From: Hyperoplus lanceolatus
Lineage: Eukaryota; Chordata; Actinopteri; Uranoscopiformes; Ammodytidae
NCBI GenBank assembly: GCA_026929865.2
Contig: CM049398.1
Coordinates: 14,527,001 to 14,591,000 of the forward strand
Reading direction: 5' to 3'
Length of the DNA stretch: 64,000 nucleotides
Shown piece after piece: positions 39,001-52,100 of the stretch; the first letter of the stretch is position 1, and every line of letters begins with the position of its first letter. Both the position numbers and the translations under genes were made by a program. The notes under the pieces were generated by a model. The model made no database searches. It was given only the letters and a program-made list of their open reading frames with translations, and had not been told where the DNA came from.

Positions 39001-40444
39001 TCTGCTGCTTTGACTGTATCCCATGTGCTGACGGGGAGATAAGCAACAAAACTGGTCAGGAAATTACTAAAATATAGTAACATATGAATAAATAATCATT
39101 TTCAGTCAGCATTGCGATAGCGGAATAACCCTTCAATACACACAAACCCAGATAATGTTTGTGAAATGATAAATCATAATTGGTATAATGCTTTTCAACT
39201 CATCTAGTTTTTTGATGAGGTTTTTCTCTTACTGTATACTCTCTTCTTTTGTGTGCCTTCCTCTCTCAGGTTCCCTTCACTGTGAGCGTTGTCCATCTGA
39301 GTTCTGGTCCAATGCTAACCAAACTGCCTGTATCCCTCGACAGCTGGACTTCCTTTCCTTCAAGGAAACCTTGGGCATCACCCTGACTACAGTAGCTGTT
39401 TCTGGTGCTGCAGTGACAACAGCTGTGTTTGTGGTGTTTCTTTACTATCGTCGAACACCCATGGTAAGAACCCAGAGTAATGTTATGGGGACTGCTTTGT
39501 GCATTTTCTACAATTCCTTTTTGGTTTGTAGTTGTATTGGTTGGTATATTTACTCTGACAAAATGGAATTCGGCCAAAAATCTGACGGAATCCATTTGTT
39601 TATCTTTTTATTATACCAATGTAATCCTAATCTTCATTTGCAGGTGCGAGCTAACAATTCAGAGCTGAGCTTCCTGCTTCTACTGGCGCTGAAGCTCTGC
39701 TTCCTGTGCTCACTGGTGTTCATCGGTCGCCCTGCCGTCTGGTCCTGTCAGTTCCAGCAGGCAGCTTTTGGCATCAGCTTTGTACTTTGTGTTTCCTGCC
39801 TCCAAGTCAAAACTCTAGTTGTTTTGGCAGCGTTCCGCTCAGCTCGGCCTGGTGCTGAAACTTTGATGAAGTGGTTTGGTCCCAGCCAACAGAGAGGGAG
39901 TGTCTGCTTCTTCACCTGTATACAGGTCAAATGTGCATATGCACTTGTTATTTTTTAATAATAGAATTACTTCCAACAGCATTTTAAATTCATTAACCTG
40001 ACATTGTGTTTTTTCACTTAGGTTATCATCTGTATTTTTTGGCTATTGCTCCAGCCTCCGGTGCCTCAGGCTGACTTGGACATCCCAGGGTTAACGGTCA
40101 CCCTGGAGTGTGCCATGGCCTCTGTGGTGGGCTTCTCTCTGGTTCTGGGTTACATTGGCCTGCTGGCCTGCACCTGCCTCCTCTTGGCTTTTCTCGCTCG
40201 GAAACTCCCTGACAACTTCAATGAGGCCAAACTGATCACCTTCAGCATGTTGATATTCTGTGCTGTCTGGGTAGCTTTTGTTCCTGCTTATGTTAGCTCT
40301 CCTGGGAAGTATGCAGTTGCTGTGGAGATTTTTGCAATCCTGGCCTCAAGCTATGGTTTACTGTTATGTATCTTTGCTCCAAAGTGTTTCATTATTCTTT
40401 TGAGGCCTGAGAAAAACACTAAAAAACACCTGATGGCCAGGTAG
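36033..40444 (+). CDS. V2R-2: intact vomeronasal type-2 (OlfC) class C receptor, 11 exons
   Basis: The only receptor here that reads through completely. Exons: 36033-36298, 36541-36782, 36949-37040, 37326-37505, 37633-37821, 37937-38410, 38611-38820, 38931-39054, 39270-39463, 39644-39925, 40022-40444, giving 891 residues, normal for a V2R. The ATG at 36033 starts a hydrophobic signal peptide (MSWFSVLF...LLLVGLVG). Then come [13 protein letters not shown], the flytrap domain ([58 protein letters not shown]), the cysteine-rich linker with [11 protein letters not shown], and seven helices with [19 protein letters not shown] and the [19 protein letters not shown] motif. The 7TM region is split by two introns (after TPM and after CIQ), as in V2R-1. 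AATAAA at 40975-40980 may be the polyadenylation signal. It is a tandem duplicate of V2R-1, with converted-looking exons. Confidence 0.93.
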
Positions 40445-41435
40445 CAAATCATTTTCAACATCATTACAAATTGTAGGTTGCTAAATATCCTCATCAATCT
40501 GCATGGATTTTTTTTAAATGTATGTAGTACTGTGTCATAAACAGTATGTGAATAATGTCTGCTACTAACTGTTAGCCACTTTTTGACCATATAATGTCAT
40601 TTGTATTCACATGTGCTGGATTGTTTGTGGTATAGATCAAAAAAGGAAACGTAGAAAATGCATTTTCAATCGTTTATTTTATTTTATATGTATAACTAAT
40701 GAAACACATAGGCCTGTTTATTATTAGTAATTATGATGCAGAGCTTGTACAGCAAGAGAAAAATAACAATAATAAACATTGTGAAAATGAAGAGTTCCAA
40801 GTTTCTGTTTTTGTTTTTTACTATACTTTTACTAGCATCACAGGTTGTGCAATGAATGCTAATTTTGACCTTTTGGGGAATAGGTAGGACTTATTTTGTA
40901 CGCTAACTTCCATAAAATTGTGTTTGTGTTTTCTATCCCAGGGGCACCACATTTAAATCTACATAACATGACTTAATAAAGGAAATGAAGAGGGTTTATT
41001 AGACATTTAGAATATAAATGTAACAGGATAAGAAGAGAGGGTCAGCAGACCGGGATTTCTAGACTGTATAAGCAAGCTGTGTACTTTAGTAAAGAAAAGA
41101 GGCTTACTGTATTTCCACTGTCATCTTTTTAATTAGCGCAATTTTGAACCCAAATAATTTGCGAAAGCAAAAATAAACTTGTTTAGTTAGATATAAGGTT
41201 AACTTACAACATGAAAAGTCACAAAGGTAATAATAGCATTTTAAGTGTAAGTGCTTGATACTTTAACGTCATCCTGGAAAATAATAGAATAATGTGTTAA
41301 AGTTTTCTAATAGAATGTTCTCTCTCTAAAATAAATCAAAAATAAAGTGAAGTTTTCTAATACAAATTATCCAAGTGTTAAGAGGTTTTATTTTTCATAT
41401 GCATTAAGCTCTGTTCTCTAACTAGTTTAACATTT
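40445..41435. other. Tail-to-tail intergenic region between V2R-2 and V2R-3
   Basis: Contains the probable 3'UTR of V2R-2 (AATAAA at 40975-40980) and, from the other side, that of the minus-strand pseudogene. No other feature seen. Confidence 0.55.
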
Positions 41436-44430
41436 TTAACTGGATCCCCGACCCATGATAGCTTTCTTTGTGTTCCTCTCCGGTCTAAACAGGATTATGT
41501 AACATTTGGGACCAAACAGTGCCACCAAGAGGCCAAAACTGGAGGCCAGGATGGCAAACACCTCCACTGCAACTGCATATTTACCTGGTGAGCTGATGTA
41601 AGCAGGAACAAAGGCCACCCACACAGCACAGAAGATCAACATGCTGAAAGTAATGCGTTTGGCCTCGTTGAAACTATCTGGAAGATTCCTTGCTATAAAT
41701 GCAATAAAAAAACTGAGGATAGCTAGTAAGCCAATATAGCCCATTAACACTGCGAAACCAACTGTTGACCCGAATGCACACTCATAAACGATCGTGTCAA
41801 TGTAGTATTGAGTGTTTTTATGAGGAGCTGGCGAGGCAGATACAAGCCAGGCAGTGCAGATTGCTGCCTGAATAGAAGTGAGAACCATAACTGTCCCTCT
41901 CTGCTGCAACACACCAAACCACTTCAGACTGGCTCCGCCTCCTGCCTTGAAGACAGCCAGAACCACCATGGTTTTAACCAGAATACATGAGATGCAGAGC
42001 ACAAAGCTGATCCCAATTGCTGCATGTCTCAGCTGGCATGTCCATAGTCTGGGATGGCCAATGAACAGCAGTGAGCACAGGAAACATAACTTAATTGACA
42101 GCAATAGCTGAAAACTCAGTTCTGAATTGTTGGCGCGTACTATAGGTGTGCTTCAATGATAGATAAAGATTACCAGGACAACAGCACAGATACATGTGCC
42201 CAGCAATGAGGCGGCTGTCAAGCAGATACCCACAGGCTCATGGTATAGGAACTCTGTTTTCTTAGGAACACAGCGGTCACGCTCTGGGCTGGACCAGAAG
42301 TCCTCTGGACAACTGGTGCACTCCATGGAGTCTATACGAAAAAAGGGAAATACTTGAGATAAATGTGTATATTAAATCTTAAAACTGTAATGTTTAAAAA
42401 CTGAATACCAACTTATTGCTGAACTTTCTTTCAGAACAAGTCATACAATCAAAACAGCACACAGGTTCTCCTTGCTTTCTGGCCATTCTGGTACCTGGAG
42501 GACAGCTCTCACTGCACACTGACTGGGGTGGCTGAAGGGAGAAAAAGACTGTTATCTGTTATCTGTCATTGTATCCATGGGTCAAAAAATAGGTGAAAAT
42601 TCAGTAGTAACCGTTTTTGATACAAAGTTCCAGAAGATTTTGTCTTCATCAAGTGTGAGGTCTTCCCCTTCTGAAGTTTAGTTCTTCCATCAGGGAGCAC
42701 CAACCAGTTCATTACATCATAGTTTGGCAAGACATCTCCATTCTCATCAAATGACACTTGATCACCAAAAGATGTGGTGAAGTTTACCTTTTCCAAGTAA
42801 TACACAAGCTATGAATAACAGAATAAGGGATACAGGAAAACAGATAATGATAAAGATTGTAGCCTATGTGGACTCACCTCTCTGAATACCTATTAAGAAG
42901 ATATTGCTATAGGTACTTTGCATTATTTATAATTCAATACAATCAATTCTCCTTTGCAAGAAATCCTAAAACATAGGTTATTGTCATGTTAATGTAATGT
43001 GGAGTGTGTACTGTATACTGATATTATACCTGCCAAGGCTGCAGTCTCTGCAAACTGCCACAGCTGTGCCCCTCTCCCTGGCACACACCGCAGCATTTCA
43101 TCGAGAGCATATGCCAGGGCATACACAGCCTTGTACACGTTATACTCTTGCCTGAGGCTTGACATGTCCAAGACGTCAGTCTCCACACTCTCTAGATCTT
43201 CCTGTCCAGTGCACTGTTCTTTCCCACCGTCAACCCAAGTTGTTGGAGTTTGTGCAAATCTACACTTAAATGTGTTTTCCCAAAACTGTTTCACCTGAAA
43301 AGCATTATATAAAGATATAAAAATACCAAGGATAACAACAATAAAATATTCAAGCTATTTGTCCTCACGTTTTTTAGGGTTGGACTCTCACCATGTTATG
43401 TCCATAGCTATTGTTGTAGTGTAGGTCAGGACGTATTCGTAAGAAGAATTCCCTGAGCCCTGGAATTTCTTCTTGACGGATAGCGATGCCCAGTGTGCCA
43501 CCAAGGTATGGCATGAGGTGGGGGTTCTGGAACACAATCACTGCTATCCAGGCTTCACTAGCAATCCACTGCAAGCCTGTCACATTCTGCCTCACCACCT
43601 GCATTGCATAAAACCAAACACATGATTGATGGGTTCTCTTACTCAATCAATACAACTAGAGTTTAGTGTAATTGTTTTGAGTAAGTGATCTTAACCAAAA
43701 ACCTGTTAACAGCTCCTTTAAAAGATAATTAACTACATTTAAGATATATTTTTTAAAGGCAATTACAGTATGCTATTTTAATTTAATATTTAATTTTCAG
43801 TTATTGAAAAATAAAACAGTATGTGGAATTATTGTTATCATTTATAATAATAATCGTTTTTTCCAATCCCAACCTCTTCCATGAGGTTCATCATTTGACT
43901 CTCATGTGCAAACACAATGACCACGCGAGCTGTGGATTTCTTCATCACATCCACGATGCTCTTTAGCTTGGGGTCATTGCCCCTAGGCAGAACCTCCAAG
44001 TAGGCAAGGCAACCTCTACCAGACTGAGCAAAGTCAGATTGGAAGGAACGGGCAGCGTTGAGTCCATAATCATCATCACTGACCAGCTGACCTGCCCAAG
44101 ACCAGCCAAAGTCATAGCTCACACCTGGAATATCTTTTTTTTTTTGAAAGTCAGCAGATTCAATGGGTCATGTTGTCAGGGAAATTTAGCATTGTATGTG
44201 ACTAAACAACCCCGTCAAAACTACATAAATGTGACTGGTATTAAACAATTTTTTTTGTTTTATTGCAGTGCAGGAATGTTCTGTTTGTGGAGCTGTAAAA
44301 TACTTTGTTTTATGCATTTACATTTTTCCTTATAGAAAGTCAACTGAAAAGCATCATTTGGTATCGCCCTAAAGAAGGATGGAAATTTCCTCCGGTCACT
44401 AAGGCAGGAACACGTGGAAAAATAACTCAC
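41436..44430 (-). pseudogene. V2R-3: 5'-truncated V2R/OlfC pseudogene
   Basis: Exon remnants in gene order: 44345-44430, 43874-44124, 43392-43598, 43030-43294, 42624-42808, 42413-42531, 41436-42331. They match V2R-4 exon by exon. Lesions: no leader exon or first flytrap exon is found upstream; the 44345 donor reads CAG-TTGACT rather than GT; exon 43874-44124 starts with an in-frame TGA and is 19 nt shorter than in V2R-4; exon 43030-43294 is 11 nt shorter; exon 42624-42808 is frameshifted near its end; TGA at 42153-42155 replaces the Arg of HHRSTP at the end of the first helix. Downstream helices remain open ([17 protein letters not shown] to [10 protein letters not shown]), so decay appears fairly recent. 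It cannot make a receptor as it stands. Confidence 0.9.
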
Positions 44431-45052
44431 CTGTAAAATACACAGACTAAACATCAGTTAAAAATGTACTGTACATCTCAACACAAGACACTTTATAATC
44501 TGCTGTGTCTTGGTTCACTGCCTGCTATTGGGTCGGATTAAACCTACACTTTGAATCTTTTTACTTCTATAAGGGAGCCACAGCCAATTAATCATAGATT
44601 AAAGGTAAGGTATCAGTATAGCATTTCCAGGTAAAACATACGTAACAAAAAGAGAAAAAAGGGAGATATACAAGGGGCTTATTGTACAATGTGCTTTATT
44701 GGCTCAGGGTTCTGTGTGAAACAATGGCTGGATTAAATCATGCTAGAGTTCAATGAGGTGGACAGAACAAAGGAAAATGTAAACATTATGTGCTGGAGTG
44801 TATTGTATGATTGGATTATTCACAGACAGATTATTCAAACGGTTCAGAGAAAGTTTTGAAATCGAAAAGATATCATATTGCGTGTCATTTCATATGAAGA
44901 CTAAAGGTTAGCTGAATGGAAATCATCGTTATGTCAATAAGTATTTCTTTCATGTAAAGAAAATGTTAAAGTTAAAGAGGAAATTACTCTTGATGGTGAC
45001 AAATAAGTAGCAATTAGGGACTTGAAATACAAACAGTATCATAATTGTTACT
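44431..45052. other. Intergenic region between V2R-3 and V2R-4
   Basis: This is where the missing 5' exons of V2R-3 should be; no leader or GDVILGGLF-type exon is visible on the minus strand. TTTATT at 44695-44700 (AATAAA on the minus strand) is a candidate polyadenylation signal for V2R-4. Confidence 0.55.
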
Positions 45053-45733
45053 CTATGTTTTGGTGGGGCCTCGACCCATCATAGCTTTTTTCGTGTTTCT
45101 CTCTGGTCGTAGCAGGATTATGTAACATTTGGGACCAAACAGTGCCACCAAGAGGCCAAAACTGGAGGCCAGGATGGCAAATGCCTCCACTGCATCTGCA
45201 TATCTGCCAGGAGAGTTCACATAGGCAGGGACAAAGGCCACCCACACAGCACAGAAAATCAACATACTGAAAGTGATGAACTTGGCTTCATTGAAGTTGT
45301 CCGTTAGATTCCTTGCCAGAAATGCCAGCAGGAAGCTTAGGATAGCCAGTAAGCCAATATAGCCCAGTAAAACAGCAAAAGCAACTGTTGACCCGAATAC
45401 ACACTCATAAACTATCTTGTCATTGTAGTATTGAGTGTTTTTATGAGGAGCTGGCGAGGCAGATACAAGCCAGGCAGTGCAGATTGCTGCCTGAACAGAA
45501 GTGAGAACCATAACTGTCCCTCTCTGCTGCAACACACCAAACCACTTCAGACTAGCTCCGCCTCCTGGTTTAGATGCATTGAACACAGCGACAACAACCA
45601 TGGTTTTTACCAGAATACACGAGACAGAAAGCACAAAAGTGATCCCGAATGCTGCATGTCTCAGCTGGCATGTCCATAGTCTGGGACGGCCAATGAACAG
45701 CAGTGAACACAGGAAACATAGTTTAAGTGACAC

Positions 45734-46716
45734 TAAGGGTGTATTCACACATGGAAAGTCCGTTAGTTCACTTGCTTTGGTCCAGACCAAATAGAGTTTA
45801 GATTTTTTTTGTTTGGTGTGGTCCACTTTAATATTACCTCTTTTGCAAGTGAACCAGCATTACGAAGCAAAACCACACGTGATCTGAGGTCATTCATTCA
45901 TTGGACAGACATTCTGGGGTGGAGAGAAGCAGGAAGAACGAAGTAAAAACTGCGAAATATATCATTGATATAATATGGGGTTAAAATAATAAAAAGGCCT
46001 ACATCTGGCCTATAAATAAAGAAGAAGAAAATCTAATTATTGTTGTTTCATATGGTTATAATATGTAGCCCTAAGTCAATGCCACGTTATGTGGCTTGTA
46101 GCCTACGATGTGAAACATAATGTATAGCCTACTGTATTGTTGCTGTTGGACGCGCGGCTCGAGAGAAGAATAGGCTCAAGCTGACACTCAGCTGATTAAG
46201 CAGTGTATCAGCTGGGTGTATAAATAAAAACACACACTTCATGCAAAGCGCAGGGTGAACCTGTTGGCACTGTGCGGGAGACGCTCCACTCTCCATCTGA
46301 TCGCTGAACATATAAGCATGTGTACGCGTCATTATCAACTGTAATATTTTCGCTCGGGGCTACCGGTCAAACCACAACTAATCTTCCTAACAACGGCGAC
46401 AACAACACTTTCCCATAATGTGAAGCTGATGGCGATTAAAGAAAAAAAAGAAAAGAAAAGAAATCAAAGGCGCAGTGCTTCCTGCAATTGGGTCGGATCG
46501 AGTCCGGCCAAATTCACACCACAAACGAACTGCAGCAGAGTTCGTTTTGAAGCGCATCGAGACCACCTCTTCAGCTGGGTCTCGGTCCGCTTGTTTGGTC
46601 CGCCCCCGAGTGCGATTGCTGTATTCACACCTGCCTGAAAGATGCGCACCGAAGGCAGAAGTGCACCTGAGTTCGTTTCAACCGAACTAAACACGGCATG
46701 TGTGAATACACCCTAA
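45734..46716. mobile_element. Non-autonomous DNA transposon (PIF/Harbinger-like) inside the V2R-4 7TM exon
   Basis: Terminal inverted repeats GGGTGTATTCACACATG (45737-45753) and its exact complement (46697-46713) are flanked by TAA on both sides (45734-45736 and 46714-46716), i.e. a 3-bp TTA/TAA target duplication, as is typical of PIF/Harbinger elements. Length is 977 bases and no transposase frame was recognised, so it is probably a mobilised derivative. The superfamily call rests on the duplication length and sequence. Confidence 0.82.
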
Positions 46717-47140
46717 AAGCAAGAAACTCAGCTCTGAATTGTTGGCGCGTACTATAGGTGTGCTGCGATGATGAGTGAAGATCCCCAGCACAACAACACA
46801 GATACATGTGCCCAGCAATGAGGCAGCTGTCAAGCAGATACCCACAGGCTCATGGTAAGAGAGGAACTCTGTTTTCTTAGGAACACATCGGTCATGCTTT
46901 GGGCTTGACCAGAAGTCCTCTGGACAACTGGTGCACTCCATGGAATCTAAGAAATAGAGGGAGATTCTCTTAGTTTCTGCAATACATTTGTTTAAGTCAT
47001 TTTTTTATAATGTATATCAATTTAAAATGGCAAGTTTTCAATTGTGTTGGGCCCTTCTCAATATTAACATCCACTGCTGACCTGAGGAGGTAATGCTATC
47101 ACTGCCTATCCCATCCATACAGCCACCCTAACTGAGAGGC

Positions 47141-48701
47141 ACCTATTTGCAGACACATGGGGAAACGGAGCTCCACCGGAAATACGAAATTTCTTCTTTG
47201 TTTTTTTTTTACTGGCGGCGATCAACCAGCGTTTCTTCTTCTTTCTGTTTTACTGCCTGCGTTCACCTAGCGGTGAATAATAACCATAACAAGACACAGT
47301 TTCCACTGGTTATGGTGCTATTAGACAGTAAAAGACAGTAAAATTCATGGTTTTCGACCAATGTAATGACGTTCGGGGAGGGACAACGCCTTTGACCAAT
47401 GAACGAATGATATCTTTCTTTAATAGCTTTATAAAGTAATTGTCAACATACAATTATATGAACACCCTTCCATTTTACAGATGGGGCAAAATACCATGTA
47501 TATATTTAAAGCTTCGGGGTTGTTGGAAAAATTTGAACTTTTATCTTAGAAGTCCTGGAAACAAATGCTTGTCTTTTCCTCTTAAACGAAGCTGTAAATA
47601 GCCTTTACGTAGTGTCAGTTGGAGCCTTGTTGCAGCAGTGCAGGCTAATGCTAACTGTGTTCAGATTAATAAACCTATTGTATTGTATGTAGCCTATCTC
47701 ATTCTGCGGCTGCACGCGATCGTTACTGTTCACTTGCGTGATCACAAAGTCACAGACGAGCCTCGTTAAATAGCCTAATATGAATATAGAAATTATATAA
47801 TAATTAAAACTGTGATCACTAGAGGACAATGGGTCTGGTAAAATCAATCAGGATCTACAAAGGAAACTGTCACTCCCCACTTCGGAAGATGTACACAAAG
47901 CTTTGTTGCTTCATTCATCTTCTACCTCAACATCTACTTTTTACCACCGTTATGGTGCTATGGTGCTGGTCCTGGCCACTGGTACGGTGGCGCTGAGCAT
48001 TCACCAAATAAAAAAAGGTTTCACAGCTAATGTAGCCGTTAGCACACTCAGGATCTCGTAATTACGAGAAAACATCTCGTAATTACGAGATAAAGATCTC
48101 GTAGTTACGAGATAAGGATCACCCTCTCATTCATCAATAATGATGCCTGTGTGTGTGTGTGTGTGTGTGTGTTGCAGACGAGGTGAACCTAGCCATAGGC
48201 AAACGTAGGCAATTGCCTTGGTTTCCGGACTACAATGGGCCCCATAATCAATACAATTATTTTAAATATTTTACTGTTCATTCATTAATCAGCAATCGCA
48301 TCGGGTACTGAGGGACACTCTTTCGGCTTTACGCCCGTGATCAGCTGCTGAGGTCCGACTAGGCTTTTCTCCTGAACAGTCCAAGTGACTGCATATCTGC
48401 GCAATGTTGACATGGCTATATACTCATTGTCATGCCCTCCTTGCAGAAAGTTTGTATGTGTTTGTATGAGTCAAGGATCACACTGAGTTTAAACGACTGC
48501 ATTTAATCCAAGCTTTCAATAAAACTGCGCTTCGATACAGTAACAAACAGGAGGTAAAAGTGAACTAGCCCACCGGGCATTCTGATTGGATGAGGCAACA
48601 CAGTATGGTGGCTCCTGTGGCTCATAGTGAACAAACTTCATATATTTTAACCAAATACTAATGTTAGCACACTCATGCCTATGGCTAGGTTCACCTCGTC
48701 T

Positions 48702-48798
<97 letters not shown>

Positions 48799-49192
48799 TC
48801 GTTATTGATGAATGAGAGGGTGATCCTTATCTCGTAATTACAAGATCTTTATCTTGTAATTACGAGATCCTTATCTCGTAATTACGAGATCTTTTCTCGT
48901 AATTACGAGATCCTGAGTGTGCTAACGGCTACATTAGCTGTGTAACTTTTTTTTATTTGGTGAATGTTCAGCTCCACCGTAACTTGGGACCCTTAACAAA
49001 CTGACTTATTTTACTGTCTACTAGCACCATAACCGGTGGAAACTGTGTCGTGTTATTATTCACAGCTAGGTGAACGCCGGCAGTAAAACAAAAAGAAGAA
49101 GAAACGCTGGGTGATCGCACCAGTAAAAAAAACGAAGAAGAAATTTCGTATTTCCGGTGGAGCTCCGTTTCTCCATGGGTCTGCAAATAGGT
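47141..49192. mobile_element. ~2-kb foldback element in an intron of V2R-4
   Basis: The left end (from ACCTATTTGCAGACACATGG at 47141) and right end (to 49192) are inverted over about 200 bases, including GGAGCTCCACCGGAAATACG. Inner arms pair as well: 47985-48199 with 48678-48975, sharing TTCACCAAATAAAAA, GCTAACGGCTACATTAGCTG and GCAGACGAGGTGAACCTAGC. Arrays of the palindrome ATCTCGTAATTACGAGAT lie at 48054-48112 and 48828-48912. The right arm has a long (CA)n (48705-48794), the left a shorter (GT)n (48148-48172). No protein-coding frame was recognised. It sits between the linker exon and the 7TM exon. Confidence 0.82.
48705..48794. repeat. (CA)n microsatellite in the foldback element
   Basis: About 45 CA units; the opposite arm has only about 12 GT units at the matching place, so the tract expanded after the arms formed or slipped independently. 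Confidence 0.95.
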
Positions 49193-52100
49193 ATTCTTGC
49201 CCTAATTGGCCATATCCTTTGCTTGTGGAACATCAAGGGACACCATCTCTCTCAGCTGTCAACCCTGTTCTGGGCATCAAGTAGTGGAAGACTCTGAAAA
49301 TACAAATGAATAATTGACCTACATTATAAAGTTTCATATTGATACCAACCTGTTGCATTGCTGATCTTTCCATCAGAACAAGGGACACAGTCAAAGCAGC
49401 ACACAGGTTCCCCTTTCTTTCTGGCGATGCGGGTACCTGGAGGACAGCTCTCACTGCATACTGAGCGGGGTGGCTGTAGAGATTGTAGGAGTTATGTCAC
49501 AGCTGTCCCATACTGTTTGATTCTCTTATTGGGTGTCATACACTACTAAAGCTTTAAACAAAATAAAACAAAACAATAAACAGTAGTAACCTGTTTGGAG
49601 TTTGTTAGAATTCTAATTTCCAATAATTAATGAAGTATATACCCCCATTCATTAATGCATTTACTCTTCTGTAACTTGTATAATCTAACTAACAATTGAG
49701 CACATAGATAGTATGTTATGTAGAAAGTCGTAAAACTCTATACGTCGTTAACAACTCCTGTTTTCTGGAAAGAGCAGAGAACACAGTATTGTAGAAATTC
49801 TCTATGCAGTTCCCAAAACATTGAGGCCAAACATGTATCCTTTTCTCCACAAAGGGCCTCTGTAGAACTCCATAACAAGTTAGCAGCAGATAGGATACAT
49901 TATTCCATCAAGGACATCGGCAAGATAGCGTAGGGCTTCCGCATTGGGCAGGTTCTTCAGCCAGGAGCCAGAAGATTGGATGATTTTTGATGAATGACAA
50001 GCTAAACCATCCAATAAACATGTATAACTGAACTGTTAAATACCAACTGAATGTCCGGAGAAGCTCTTCTTTTTTTTTACTGCTCGTTGACTACCTGACT
50101 ACTGCATAAGCTGTAACCTGCTGACATCACTTTTTCATTAAACAAACCATTGTGACTTTTTATCCTCGTCTCCTCCAACATTTTTGCATCCTCATCTTCC
50201 TCTTAAGAAAAAAACACGTGTAATAATAATAGTTTTATTAAGTTCCAGAAGATTTTGTCTTCATCTAGTGTGAGTTCTTCACTGTTGGAGGCCGACTTCT
50301 TAACGACCCCCACACGCTGCATCTCTGTTCTTCCTTCAGGGAGCCACCGCCAGTTCATTATATCATAGATGGGTAAGGCATCCCCATTCTCGTCAAATGA
50401 CACTTGATCGCCAAATGGTGTGGTGAAGTTAACTTTTTCCAAATAATACATAAGCTACAGAGGAAAGGGGTACATTAAAGATAGATATTGTCACAAGGAG
50501 GAATGTCTTTACTCTCATTTATGGGCATATGCTTTCAGATTGTTTAAATACATGTACTCTTACTAGAGACTTCAAATAAAGTGTACTTCAAATTTAAAAT
50601 GTTGGTTGCCATTGCTGTTTATAAAAACTAAACAGATGAGTATGAACTGTTATCACACCTGCCATGGCTCGATTGCTTGCACAGTAGCACAGCTGTGCCC
50701 ACTGAAAGGCCCTCTACCTGGCACACAGCGCAGCATGTCGTCGAGGGCATACGCCAGAGAATACACAGCCTTGTAAATATTGTACTCAGGCCTGAGGTTA
50801 GAAACATCCAAAAACTCTGTCTCAACATTCTCTAGCTTTTCATCTCCAATGCACATTGCTCCCCCAGCTTCCGACCAACCTGCTGGAAGCGGCGCAAATC
50901 TACACTCAAATGTGTATTCCCAAAACTGCCTCACCTGAAATGTAAATATACAACAAATGTTTTATCCGCAATAACAATATATATAATCATGTATCATAAT
51001 TACAGATCTAATTGTAAGGTTAAAATCTTACCATGCTATTTCCATCATTATGGTTGAAATCGAGGTCAGGAGTTATTCTTAAAAAATAATCCCTGAGTCC
51101 TGGTATTTCTCCTCTGCGGATGGTGATGCCCCGTGTGCCTCCCAGGTATGGCATGAGGTGGGGGGTCTGGAGCACAGCAGCTGCCTTCCAGGCTTCACTG
51201 GCCAGCCACTGCAGGCCTGTCACATTCTGCTTTACCACCTGTTGTGAGTTGTATTAAAATTATATTTTTCCAGACTCATGTGGAACAATGTAGTCTACTA
51301 TGCGGGACTAAATCCCAACAAAATATAAAACAAAAATTAGACAGGATATCAATTCAAAGTCGGGTAAGCACTCTTTGGTCTAAACTGCTGAGTTACACAA
51401 ATAGTTTAAATTACTAGACAACATATACAGTAAACTTGTTGATTTATAGAGTGCAAGTCCAACCTTAGGCATAAATGTTAAACAGTGATGTTTACAATAG
51501 GTTTTTATCCCATTATTCTTGCTATGTAAACCAATCATCATTATAATCAAATGTAATATAGATGGATAGATATATAGATACAAAAAATGGTAGATTGATA
51601 CCTCTTCCATTTGTTGAATCATGTGGATCTGATGTGCAAACACAATGACCACACGAGCTGTGGATTTCCTCATTACTTCCACAATCCAGCTGAGTTCAGC
51701 TTGGTTTTTGCCCCAGGGCAAAATCTCCAAGTAGGCCAGACAACCTCCACTCGACTGAGCCAAGTCAGATTGAAAGGATCGAGCAACATGGAGTCCATAA
51801 TCATCATCACTGACCAGCAGAACTGCCCAAGTCCAGCCAAAGCGTTTTAGGATCTGAATCATTGCACGCACCTGATTAAAAATGAAGTGGAATTATTGTT
51901 ATACTTTTTATTTTATATTGTATTAATTTTCTTGATTCTTTTTTTATTGTTTTAATTTATCTATCCATCATATCTCAATACGATCAGCGTTAATTGATTC
52001 TCCCATTATCCCCTTTCTTTCAATCCATGTAGTTTTATCAATGACACACATAACAAATACAGCACTTTTCTAGACAAGACAAACATTTGTATGATTTGGT

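Noticed and set aside
46129-46694. Open frames inside the V2R-4 insertion as a transposase gene
   Set aside because: Short, overlapping on both strands and without a catalytic motif; the element appears non-autonomous.
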